Assembly (NCBI GenBank): GCA_900313155.1
Contig: OMQE01000141.1
Coordinates: 1-12,384 of the forward strand
DNA length: 12,384 nucleotides
Source of the DNA: an uncultured Rhodospirillaceae bacterium
Lineage (GTDB): Bacteria > Pseudomonadota > Alphaproteobacteria > RF32 > CAG-239
Reading direction: 5' to 3'
The translations under genes and the position numbers were made by a program. The notes under the pieces were generated by a model. That model did not search any database. It was given only the letters and a program-made list of their open reading frames with translations, and was not told the DNA's origin. Each line of letters starts with the position of its first letter. Position 1 is the first letter of the stretch. Shown in pieces: positions 1 through 7,540 of this stretch.

Positions 1-1221
1 ATAAAATGAAGGAGGTCTGGTTTTAGCTTGCGTTACATACTTCAGCTTAATTCGACGCTTGTTTTTGCCGAGCGGAGCCGGATTTTGTTCTTGCACTTCA
101 GCAAACCATTTATTGAGTGGCGCTGTCGGAATGCGCATATTCCAACGTTTATATACTTTTTGAACGGCACTCATCAACTTATCCAGCCCTTCTTTTTTTA
201 AAGCAGAAATGGTTACAGTCGGCACACCGGCAACTTGCGTTAACGAAGTTTCAAGTTTATAGTTCAGACGTTCAATGGCTTCTTTGCGATTGGCAATATC
301 CCACTTATTAACCGCAATAACCAAAGCGCGACCTTCATCAATTACCTTGCGGGCAATTGTTAAATCTTGCTTATCCAAAACAGCATCTGCGTCCAAAACC
401 AGAACGACGACTTGAGCCATGTTGGCGGCATAAATTGTGCTTTCTACCGACATTTTTTCGAGCGAATCGCTCACTTTGGACTGACGGCGCAAACCGGCCG
501 TATCAACTAATTTAAAACGCTGATTTTGCCATGTCCATTCTGTGGTGATGGCATCACGAGTCATGCCTGCTTCAGGACCGGTGAGCATGCGTTCATCGCC
601 GAGCAAAGCATTTACCAAAGTCGATTTGCCAACATTCGGTCGGCCGACAAAAGCAATTTGAATTGGACGCGTGTTTTGCCCTTCTTCATTTTGCATATTT
701 GGATTATTTTCTTGTTCTTGTGCCGCCTTTTTTTCGTCTATGTCGGCTAATTCCATATATAAATCATCAAAGCCGATACCATGCTCGGCAGAAAAAGGAA
801 TCGGCTGACCAAGCCCTAGTTTATATGCTTCGTGAATAGCGTCTTCTTGCTTTTTACCTTCGCATTTATTGGCTAACAACAAAACAGGCTTTTGAGTTTT
901 TCGCACTAAATCGGCAAAAAATTCATCATACGGTTGCAGACCGGCACGAGCATCAAACATAAACAAACAAACATCTGCATCGTTTATTGCCATCTGGGTT
1001 TGTTTCCACATTCGTTGTTCCATATTATCAACGGTAGAATATTCGTAACCGGCGGTGTCAATCAGCGACAATTCTAAATCTTTAAGCTTGGCCGGTGCCA
1101 TTTTACGGTCACGCGTAACCCCCGGTTTGTCGTGCACAATAGCCAGTTTTTTGCCAACCAAGCGATTAAAAAGTGTGGATTTGCCAACATTCGGACGACC
1201 TATAATAGCAACCGTTAACAA
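1..1221 (-). CDS. der: Ribosome biogenesis GTPase Der (EngA), C-terminus cut by window edge
   Basis: Tandem-GTPase protein that in the known family binds the 50S subunit and helps its late assembly in the cytoplasm. I read 407 codons from a TTG start at 1221 with no stop before position 1. GTPase 1 shows the P-loop GRPNVGKST (8-16), GVTRD (34-38), DTAG (55-58) and NKCE (118-121). A linker rich in Glu, Gln and Asn (about 160-186) leads to GTPase 2, with GRPNVGKS (193-200), GMTRD, DTAG (240-243) and NKWD (305-308). The KH-like domain begins near residue 360 and is cut after TRPPSFY; perhaps 40-60 residues are missing. The TTG is supported by AGGAG (1230-1234 on this strand), which overlaps the bamB stop codon, so translation may be coupled. 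Glu in the first G4 motif, instead of Asp, is from memory common in alphaproteobacterial Der. Family identity is certain. Confidence 0.96.
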   Translation of the reverse strand, partial: MLTVAIIGRPNVGKSTLFNRLVGKKLAIVHDKPGVTRDRKMAPAKLKDLELSLIDTAGYEYSTVDNMEQRMWKQTQMAINDADVCLFMFDARAGLQPYDEFFADLVRKTQKPVLLLANKCEGKKQEDAIHEAYKLGLGQPIPFSAEHGIGFDDLYMELADIDEKKAAQEQENNPNMQNEEGQNTRPIQIAFVGRPNVGKSTLVNALLGDERMLTGPEAGMTRDAITTEWTWQNQRFKLVDTAGLRRQSKVSDSLEKMSVESTIYAANMAQVVVLVLDADAVLDKQDLTIARKVIDEGRALVIAVNKWDIANRKEAIERLNYKLETSLTQVAGVPTVTISALKKEGLDKLMSAVQKVYKRWNMRIPTAPLNKWFAEVQEQNPAPLGKNKRRIKLKYVTQAKTRPPSFY

Positions 1222-1232
1222 GTTTCGTTCTC

Positions 1233-2546
1233 CTATTTATATGCCAAAAGTTTGGCATTGGCGGTAACAAATAAGACATAACCGTTGGCCGCAACCGGAG
1301 CAGCATTGAGTTCTTCATCGGTATCTAAACGGTCAGTTAAATCGCCGGTTTTAGGGTTATAAAACAACACATCGCCATTTGAAAGAGCGACAACTAATCG
1401 GCTGTCTATCATCACCGGAGCAAATATGCGGTCACTTTCTTCTTTTTCGCCAAAATCAATATTTTTAGCCCACAAAATACGTCCGTTTGCTTTATTTAAA
1501 GCCACCAATTCTTGTTTGCCTGTCACTACATAAAGCGTATTTCCGGCTAAAAGCGGTGTATTGATGCCACCAATGGCCTTTTCCCAAATGCGGGTACCGG
1601 TGCGTATATCAATGGCTGCCATAACATTAGAACGCCCCAAAGCATAGACTTTGCCGCCTTCAACCACAGGTGCCGCCTTAATGGTGTGTAGATAGGTTGA
1701 TGAGTATGCCTGACGTTGCGAAATGAGCGTGTCTGACCACAATGGTGTGCCGATTGTGCCGTTAAATGCTTGTAATTCGCCGTTGGAAAAGCCGGTCACA
1801 ACAACGTCTAAAGACGGGCTGTATGCCGGTGTTGAACCGCCAACCATAGTGGTGTTTTCCATGGCGATATCATATTCCCAAAGTTTTTCTCCATTTTTAA
1901 TATTGAGTGCGTAGAACTTATTATCAACACTTTGGATGAGTAACTTTCCGGCGGCAATAACCGGCGCAATGCGCAACAATGTGTGCATATCTTTTTGCCA
2001 CAAAATTTTGCCGTCTTCGGCATTAACGGCATAGATAACGCCAAAACCGGTGGTGGCATAGATAACACCGCCTTCCATAGCCATACCGACACCCTTAATA
2101 GCGGTATCATCAACATATTTTTGTTTTGCCTCGAGTTCTGTGCCCCAAAGAGTTTCGCCATCATTCAAATTAAAGGCGCGCATCAATCCTTCAGCGTCGA
2201 GTGTGTAGGCAACATTGCCGTTAATAAGCGGTTGAGAAATCAAAAATTCGTGCTTGGAACTACCTTTTCCGAAGTCAGCCTTCCACGCGCGGGCAAACTT
2301 GGCACCCATTTGAGCGTTCGGGATTACATGTTGGGCGTTAACGTCTGTTTGGCGCCAGCCGGCAATGGCAGTCGGTGTCGGAAGTTGAATTTGAGAAGCA
2401 CCGTCTGCGACCTCGGCTTTAACAGAAGCCTCTTGATCCAAAACAGAAACACGCGTTCCCTGCGGTAACACTTTATTAGAGCAACCGCAAAGCAAACCCA
2501 ATGCCAGTAAGCTACTGGTTATGGTCATAAAATTAGGTTTCAACAT
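1233..2546 (-). CDS. bamB: Outer-membrane assembly lipoprotein BamB-like, PQQ-type beta-propeller
   Basis: Predicted lipoprotein of 437 residues, probably the BamB part of the BAM machine that inserts beta-barrel proteins into the outer membrane. The N-terminus is a lipoprotein signal: a short basic start, a hydrophobic stretch (8-20) and Cys22 preceded by L-C-G. The rest is a beta-propeller with the recurring blade signature G-x-x-[LI]-W at about 130-134, 179-183, 219-223, 266-270, 317-321 and 355-359, plus a degenerate copy near 401. Length suits BamB (E. coli BamB is about 390), with an extra low-complexity segment after the lipid anchor. It lies between a YfgM-like gene and der, the order known from E. 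coli, which strongly supports BamB over a PQQ dehydrogenase. An AAAGGGA ribosome binding site precedes the ATG. It starts 19 nt after the upstream gene. Confidence 0.9.
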   Translation of the reverse strand: MLKPNFMTITSSLLALGLLCGCSNKVLPQGTRVSVLDQEASVKAEVADGASQIQLPTPTAIAGWRQTDVNAQHVIPNAQMGAKFARAWKADFGKGSSKHEFLISQPLINGNVAYTLDAEGLMRAFNLNDGETLWGTELEAKQKYVDDTAIKGVGMAMEGGVIYATTGFGVIYAVNAEDGKILWQKDMHTLLRIAPVIAAGKLLIQSVDNKFYALNIKNGEKLWEYDIAMENTTMVGGSTPAYSPSLDVVVTGFSNGELQAFNGTIGTPLWSDTLISQRQAYSSTYLHTIKAAPVVEGGKVYALGRSNVMAAIDIRTGTRIWEKAIGGINTPLLAGNTLYVVTGKQELVALNKANGRILWAKNIDFGEKEESDRIFAPVMIDSRLVVALSNGDVLFYNPKTGDLTDRLDTDEELNAAPVAANGYVLFVTANAKLLAYK

Positions 2547-2565
2547 ACTATCCCTTTCTTAAAAA

Positions 2566-3318
2566 TTACATATCACTCAATGAATTGAGCATATCTTGAA
2601 CTTTGGTGCGGAAATTTTCCGGCAAGTCCTTAATTTTCAATATATTTTCATAAATTGTTTGCGCCGTGTCAACATCGCCGTCACGAATAGCGGCCATGGC
2701 AAGCAAATCTTGCGCCAGCGGTGACCAAGATGTATTCTCTGCAATCAGCGGTTTCAACATAGCCTCAAATTCTGCACGAGGCATGGTATCTACCCGATAG
2801 GTGGCCAATTTAACTAAAGCAATATGTTTCACTTCGTCATTAACTGTATTATCATCAAGCAGGTTTTGCAAAGTGGCTAAAGCTTCTTCTGTTTTGTCTT
2901 GGCTGAACAAAACGTTGGCAATTTGCAATTTGGCAAAATCACTGAAAATTCCCTGATTATCGCCGGCAATTTTTTGCAAAGCTTCTAAAGTTTGTGTTGG
3001 ATTATCTCGCAGTTGGGCTGCAACCATATAATTTTCGGTATTAGCTTGATTTTGTGCCACTTTCCAACTCTTAATGCGTTCAAACGAAACGGTGGCCGAA
3101 ACAGCCAGCACAACAAACAAAATTACAAAAATACCATAGCGGTTCCATAGAACTTTGAAATTGTCGTTTTTAACATCTTCATTAACTTCGTTGATGAAAG
3201 CGTCGGTATATTCAGGATTAACTTGCGAGGTATCTTTGGAGATACGACGGGTTTTAACATTTGCTAACTTAACGTCAGCAGTTTTTTTTGCAGATGATTT
3301 TGTGGTATTCTTAGCCAT
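2566..3318 (-). CDS. YfgM-like membrane-anchored tetratricopeptide repeat protein
   Basis: This 250-residue protein has a Lys/Arg-rich N-terminal tail (1-30), a short linker, one membrane helix (about 61-79) and a helical region (about 90-248) with TPR-like paired helices, for example 125-155 and 200-228. This is the layout of YfgM, an inner-membrane protein whose TPR domain faces the periplasm and which in E. coli associates with SecYEG and periplasmic chaperones. Its place directly upstream of bamB and der matches the E. coli order yfgM-bamB-der. It is longer than E. coli YfgM (about 206), mainly because of the basic N-terminal tail. A ribosome binding site, AAGGAA, sits about 7 nt before the ATG. 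It probably heads the yfgM-bamB-der transcript, since a terminator-like hairpin separates it from the gene before it. Fold and context are clear; the SecYEG role is inferred by homology. Confidence 0.8.
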   Translation of the reverse strand: MAKNTTKSSAKKTADVKLANVKTRRISKDTSQVNPEYTDAFINEVNEDVKNDNFKVLWNRYGIFVILFVVLAVSATVSFERIKSWKVAQNQANTENYMVAAQLRDNPTQTLEALQKIAGDNQGIFSDFAKLQIANVLFSQDKTEEALATLQNLLDDNTVNDEVKHIALVKLATYRVDTMPRAEFEAMLKPLIAENTSWSPLAQDLLAMAAIRDGDVDTAQTIYENILKIKDLPENFRTKVQDMLNSLSDM

Positions 3319-3358
3319 ATTGTTATTCCTTATTCAAAAAATTTTATTTACTCATATC

Positions 3359-3388
3359 AAAAAACGTTGCATAAAGCAAATGTTTTTT
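3359..3388 (-). terminator. A/T-rich hairpin terminator after the 394-residue membrane protein gene
   Basis: An imperfect inverted repeat with arms 3359-3370 and 3376-3388. GCAA pairs with TTGC around a 5-nt loop, followed by a small internal mismatch and a run of A-T pairs. On the minus strand the stem ends in a run of T. It overlaps the stop codon (3387-3389) of the upstream gene, which suits an intrinsic terminator. The stem is weak because little of it is G-C, so confidence is moderate. Confidence 0.4.
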
Positions 3389-4571
3389 ATTTAGACAGTT
3401 CTTTGATAATGAAACCTCTTACCCAGCGAAGGTCATCAATCGGCATATTTTTGCCGAAAATCAGGCTTTGTTCGTTGGAAATAATTGACAGATAATAGCG
3501 TTCGGTTGTCGGGTTATGCCCGATATCAACGGCGGCGATTTGGTCTTTGTAAATAAAGTCGGAATCGCGGCGCAAAAACAGCACGTTATGTCCGAGCAAT
3601 ATGCCGTTGTTGGTTATAACCAAAACGTCTTTACTGAAAATAATGACAAGTGAAAGCAAAATGATGATGCCGCAAATAAGCATGAGCGTGCTCAAACCAC
3701 CTAACCCTATAATTGGCAATACATATTGATAGTTTATGCCGGCATAAATGGCAAGCGCTCCTAAAACAACAACTCCAAAAAGAGCCAAAACAGTATAAAT
3801 ATCAAAAAACAAACGGCGTTCTTTCAAGATAATCTTTTCCGGTGTTTTTTTGCATTTTAAGGTTGTCGGCACGCGTGTGTTATCGCGATATAGCGAATTT
3901 AAGTGCCACTTATCGGCCATGTCTTTAAGTGTTTTATTAAGTTCGCTATGGTGGCGCGAAATAAGCCCGTGGTCGGTCATAAACAATGCCGGCAATTTCA
4001 GCTTTGCGGAATAGTATTCCCAATTGCGGCGAACATCTCGGCTGTTGGTTGAAATATATAGCGGAACGCGCTTGTCTTTTTGTTGATGATACAGCTCGAT
4101 AATATAACGATTACGGCTGATTAAACCCAGTTGATAATATTCAACACGCAAAAGCACGCCCAAATAATTATAAAGTGCTTCGGTAACAATTTTTGGTGTG
4201 CAAAAAGGTGTTTTGTAGGTAATTTTGATGTTTTCACCGTCAAAATAGATGGTTTTATGGCGACAAAGCGCAAAAACCGAAACAGCCACAATAATCAGCC
4301 CCAGAACAAAGGCAATAGAATCAAAAACATAGCGTTGCATCAGAATTTCGTCAGAAGAAAAATTTGTCGGCGAATCAAACTTATACACATCTTCGGTGCC
4401 GTAATAAAACAAAGCAAAAGCCTCAAAGGCTGCCAACGCTAAAAAAGCCAAGCCGAAAACAAGTCCCCAAAATGCCAACCTACCGGAAATGCGGTCTTTT
4501 TTTTGGGCAGGGAGTTTTTCAATATCAAATTTAAACTTGTAGCTGTAATGTTTTGGTGTGATATCTGTCAT
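3387..4571 (-). CDS. Four-helix membrane protein with two TM-pair plus soluble-domain units, unknown function
   Basis: I do not recognise this 394-residue protein. Its architecture is a repeated unit. First come two membrane helices (about 31-58 and 82-103) and a beta-rich soluble region (about 104-200), then a charged link (200-255). A second helix pair (about 257-277 and 283-312) and a second beta-rich soluble region (313-394) follow. Each soluble region opens with a beta-strand containing a D-G or N-G turn (YFDGENI, ITNNGI) and closes near an amphipathic helix with Arg and Trp (RRNWEYY, LRWVRGF). This resembles membrane-anchored bacterial PH-like (YdbS/YdbT-type) proteins, but that is a pattern guess, not a homology result. 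The start is the ATG at 4571, with AAGGAA upstream. It diverges from the diguanylate cyclase gene across 140 bp and seems to be transcribed alone. Confidence 0.8.
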   Translation of the reverse strand: MTDITPKHYSYKFKFDIEKLPAQKKDRISGRLAFWGLVFGLAFLALAAFEAFALFYYGTEDVYKFDSPTNFSSDEILMQRYVFDSIAFVLGLIIVAVSVFALCRHKTIYFDGENIKITYKTPFCTPKIVTEALYNYLGVLLRVEYYQLGLISRNRYIIELYHQQKDKRVPLYISTNSRDVRRNWEYYSAKLKLPALFMTDHGLISRHHSELNKTLKDMADKWHLNSLYRDNTRVPTTLKCKKTPEKIILKERRLFFDIYTVLALFGVVVLGALAIYAGINYQYVLPIIGLGGLSTLMLICGIIILLSLVIIFSKDVLVITNNGILLGHNVLFLRRDSDFIYKDQIAAVDIGHNPTTERYYLSIISNEQSLIFGKNMPIDDLRWVRGFIIKELSK

Positions 4572-4601
4572 TTTGAATTTCCTTATTTGAGTATCATCAA
4601 A

Positions 4602-4677
4602 TACACTTTACACAATTTAAAAAATTTTTCATCAATTTTTTTAAATAATGTTTGTTTTTATAGCAATTAAGTGTAAA
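4602..4677. repeat. TACAC/GTGTA short repeats in the divergent intergenic region
   Basis: The 140-bp gap between the divergent membrane-protein and diguanylate cyclase genes holds TACAC at 4602-4606 and again at 4609-4613. An inverted copy, GTGTA, lies at 4671-4675. TTTACAC (4607-4613) is exactly complementary to GTGTAAA (4671-4677). The last copy overlaps the proposed -10 box of the cyclase promoter. This could be a regulator site, or chance in A/T-rich DNA. The rest of the gap is poly-A/T sequence with no gene. Confidence 0.3.
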
Positions 4678-4679
4678 AT
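4652..4679 (+). promoter_or_regulatory. Candidate promoter for the cyclase-methyltransferase-transketolase operon
   Basis: TTGTTT (4652-4657) and TAAAAT (4674-4679) are separated by 16 bp and resemble sigma-70 -35 and -10 boxes. The -10 matches five of six consensus bases; the -35 is weaker. Transcription would begin near 4686, leaving a leader of about 25 nt before the GTG start at 4712. Found by inspection only, in A/T-rich DNA where such matches are common. Confidence 0.35.
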
Positions 4680-4711
4680 AAAAAAGATTTTTATAACAAG
4701 GCGAGGTAAAA

Positions 4712-6376
4712 GTGTCTGTGCTTAATATGTTTTATTCCGAATATAATATATTGTGGCCGATGGTGGTGGCGCTGATTGGTGTTTTTTCAGTCTTCTGGTT
4801 GAAGGAGCATAAAGATTTTTTCGGCATTTTGTTTTTTTTATTTGGCGGACTATTTTTTACATTCAGTACCTATTTGGGGCAAAATGACGATATTTTATAT
4901 GCTTGGGGATTGAACTATAATTTTGTAACCTTTGTGGAAATGCTTTTGCTTCTGGTGTCCTCTGTATTTTGGATAAATTCGGCGGCGGAACTTTATGGAA
5001 ACAAAGCGGCCAATCGGGAGGCCTTGGGGTTGTATATTGCCTTTGGTTTAACGGTGTGTGTATATTATTCGTTTATCATCCACAGTCAGAGCACGGCTAA
5101 CCATATTGGTACAATTATTATCAACGCATGTTTATTGCTACTTTTAGGGTGCACAATGTTGCGGTTGCTGCAAGATAAAAATATTGGCAATTTTTTGCTG
5201 TGCCTGACAGTGATTCTATTGGTACTGAAATCTTTGGCGTTTTCGTTGTTGCCGACGATTGCGGTTCGTCAGCTTAATATTTTGAACTGGGCGTGGTTCT
5301 ATGTTTTGACATTTGCTGTGGTATTTCTGAAACAAAAGCAGACAGCAGTCGAACTGCAAAAATGTTGGAATAAAATTGATGTTCTGAATTTGCAGATGAA
5401 TAATATGATTGATTCGTCGCCGTTTCCGATTATTATTGCAAAAATTACCGGGGATAAATTGTTGCTGGTAAATAGTATGGCATCGCAAATTTTCGGAATC
5501 AGCAAAAAAGAAGTGCCGTTTCATAAATTGAAAGATTTTTTTGTTGATGAAACAAATAGGCAGAATTTTTTCAGTTTGTTGGAAAAAGAGCATGCCGTTG
5601 AAGATTATGATTTGATGGTGTGTGATTTAATCAATGCATCGCCGTTTTGGCTTTCAGTTTCGGCCAAAACGATAGAGTATAATAACGAAATGGCAATTTA
5701 TATGGCTTTCCAAGATATTACCAGCCGTAAAGAACGTGAATCTAATTTGCAATCTCAAGCCGATAAGGACCCGCTGACAATGGCATGGAACAGGCGATAT
5801 TTTGAAAAGTTTGTGCCGGAACGTATTAACGAAAGTATTAAAAAAACACAAAATTTCAGCCTATTACTGCTTGATGCCGATAAATTTAAGAACATCAATG
5901 ATACTTATGGGCATAAATTTGGTGATAAAGTGTTGATTGAATTGGCAACGATATGTCGAAATTCGCTGAGAGAAGAAGATGTGGTGGCACGTTTTGGCGG
6001 AGAAGAATTTGTGGTATTTTTAAACAATACCGATAGCGAATCGGCGCTTAAAGTTGCCGAACGGCTACGACAGACAATTGAAAATGCCAGCATTAAAAAT
6101 GATGCTGATGAAATTATTCAATTTACGGTTAGTATTGGTGTGGTTTCTTCTGAAAAAACAGCCAGTTTAGAAGTTTTGCTACGGCAAGTTGATGATGCCA
6201 TGTATTTGGCAAAACACCGCGGACGTAATCAGGTGGCATTTTATGATGAGCAGGAAATTAAGCATTTGTTGGGTAAAAAAGGAAAAAATGCTGAACAGAA
6301 TTTGCATCCGATTTTCCAGAATGAGGAAAACGAAGAAATCTCTTTGCTTGACAATTATGACAACAAGATTTTATAA
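4712..6376 (+). CDS. Seven-helix membrane PAS-GGDEF diguanylate cyclase
   Basis: Predicted membrane enzyme of 554 residues that makes cyclic di-GMP from two GTP. The N-terminal 206 residues form about seven membrane helices (near 14-30, 36-54, 70-88, 104-122, 132-150, 157-178, 190-206), a probable sensor that I cannot assign to a named family. A PAS-like domain follows (about 230-342), then GGDEF (about 350-512). The active-site motif is GGEEF (429-433). Asp388 is the likely metal ligand, with N-D-T-Y-G-H at 396-401. The inhibitory I-site R-x-x-D (420-423) sits five residues before GGEEF, so product feedback is likely. No EAL domain is present. A polar, acidic tail (about 513-554) is unexplained. 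Translation starts at GTG 4712, with GCGAGG 5 nt upstream; the ATG at 4727 is a less likely alternative. First gene of a likely three-gene operon. Confidence 0.93.
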   Translation: MSVLNMFYSEYNILWPMVVALIGVFSVFWLKEHKDFFGILFFLFGGLFFTFSTYLGQNDDILYAWGLNYNFVTFVEMLLLLVSSVFWINSAAELYGNKAANREALGLYIAFGLTVCVYYSFIIHSQSTANHIGTIIINACLLLLLGCTMLRLLQDKNIGNFLLCLTVILLVLKSLAFSLLPTIAVRQLNILNWAWFYVLTFAVVFLKQKQTAVELQKCWNKIDVLNLQMNNMIDSSPFPIIIAKITGDKLLLVNSMASQIFGISKKEVPFHKLKDFFVDETNRQNFFSLLEKEHAVEDYDLMVCDLINASPFWLSVSAKTIEYNNEMAIYMAFQDITSRKERESNLQSQADKDPLTMAWNRRYFEKFVPERINESIKKTQNFSLLLLDADKFKNINDTYGHKFGDKVLIELATICRNSLREEDVVARFGGEEFVVFLNNTDSESALKVAERLRQTIENASIKNDADEIIQFTVSIGVVSSEKTASLEVLLRQVDDAMYLAKHRGRNQVAFYDEQEIKHLLGKKGKNAEQNLHPIFQNEENEEISLLDNYDNKIL

Positions 6377-6382
6377 AGAGGC

Positions 6383-7540
6383 ATGATGAATTGTCCTTAC
6401 CAAAATATATGCGGCGGTTGTCCAATGCGCGCGATGGAAGAAAACCAATATCGCCAAACCAAAGAAGAATGGTTTGCAAAGTTGGTGCATGCCATCAAAC
6501 AACCGGAAATTAAGCAAGGGACACCGGTGTTTGTTGCAGATGGTGCAAGACGGCGTGCCGAAATGGCCTTTATTTGGCAAAAAGGGAAATTGTTATTAGG
6601 ATTTAATACCGCCGAAAGCCATGATATTGCGGATATTCAATATTGTGTAGCTTTAACGGACGGGATAAACGAAATTTTACCGATGGTGCGGAATTTTTTG
6701 CAAGAGTTCTGTAATATAAAGTTGACGCAAAAAATTAAGAAAAAAGTGGTGCAAACGGCGATTACCGATGGCGAAATTCGGTTGACCGAGGCAGACAACG
6801 GAATAGATATTTTGTTGGAAATTGTCGGTTCATTGGGGTTGGAGCATCGAATGTTAATCAGTGAATTTGCGCAATCTTGTCCAAAGGTTATACGGGTTTC
6901 CGTAGGCCAAAAATTCGCTGTGGCGGAAACGGTGGTGGAAAAAGTCAAACCGTTTATTGAAATTGCCGGTCGGAAAGTATTGATTCCGGCAGGGACTTTT
7001 TTGCAACCATCTAAAGCCGGAGAGCAGGCGCTTATCGGTTTGGTTCTGAAATATGTTGGCAAAACAAGTGGTTATATTGCCGATTTATTTTGCGGTGTTG
7101 GAACATTTTCTTATCCGCTGGCGGCAAATATCAATAACAAAATAACGGCAGTAGATTCTTCTGCTGAACTGTTAAACGGATTTAGGCAGACAATAAATGC
7201 GTTGATGTTACCGAACATTGAAATTGTGCAGAAAAATTTATTTAAATATCCGTTGGACGAATCGGAATTGAAAAATTTTACAGCAGTGGTGTTTGACCCG
7301 CCGCGGGCCGGTGCTGCCGAGCAGGTCAGGAAAATAGTAAATATGCCGACAGAGGATAAACCTCAGAAAATTATTGCCGTGTCGTGCAATCCGCATACAT
7401 TCATCAATGATGCTAATGCGCTTATTGACGGTGGGTACGAAATTACAGAAATGACTATGGTAGACCAATTTGTGTATGCAAAACATTTTGAGTTGGTTGC
7501 TTTATTTACGAAAAAAGGAGAAAAAAATGAGTCTGAATAA
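6383..7540 (+). CDS. TrmA/RlmC/RlmD-family RNA (uracil-5-)-methyltransferase, 4Fe-4S type
   Basis: SAM-dependent enzyme that methylates C5 of a uridine in rRNA or tRNA. Residues that show this: the cluster-binding cysteines C4-x5-C10-G-G-C13 plus Cys88; FLQPS (206-210); SAM-binding DLFCGVGTF (234-242); DPPRAG (305-310); the catalytic Cys335 in VSCNP; and Glu369 near the end as the likely base. The N-terminal TRAM domain of RlmD is absent, and at 385 residues the protein is close in size to RlmC, so the exact target uridine cannot be named. It begins 6 nt after the cyclase stop. GAGG (6378-6381) sits only 1 nt from the ATG at 6383 but 4 nt from the ATG at 6386, so the second ATG may be the real start, one residue shorter. 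Its last 14 nt overlap the transketolase gene. Confidence 0.92.
   Translation: MMNCPYQNICGGCPMRAMEENQYRQTKEEWFAKLVHAIKQPEIKQGTPVFVADGARRRAEMAFIWQKGKLLLGFNTAESHDIADIQYCVALTDGINEILPMVRNFLQEFCNIKLTQKIKKKVVQTAITDGEIRLTEADNGIDILLEIVGSLGLEHRMLISEFAQSCPKVIRVSVGQKFAVAETVVEKVKPFIEIAGRKVLIPAGTFLQPSKAGEQALIGLVLKYVGKTSGYIADLFCGVGTFSYPLAANINNKITAVDSSAELLNGFRQTINALMLPNIEIVQKNLFKYPLDESELKNFTAVVFDPPRAGAAEQVRKIVNMPTEDKPQKIIAVSCNPHTFINDANALIDGGYEITEMTMVDQFVYAKHFELVALFTKKGEKNESE

Noticed and set aside
1983..2468. 161-codon open frame on the plus strand
   Set aside because: It lies wholly antisense to bamB, whose propeller repeats and lipobox are clear; the product has no recognisable features.
4131..4442. 103-codon plus-strand open frame
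   Set aside because: Antisense to the membrane protein; its basic composition reflects the complement of hydrophobic codons.
5216..5593. 125-codon minus-strand open frame
   Set aside because: Antisense shadow of the cyclase's membrane and PAS regions, with no ribosome binding site seen and no domain.
7470..7526. Upstream GTG start adding 19 residues to transketolase
   Set aside because: The added residues come from the methyltransferase gene's other frame and lack a ribosome binding site; ATG 7527 has AAGGAG.
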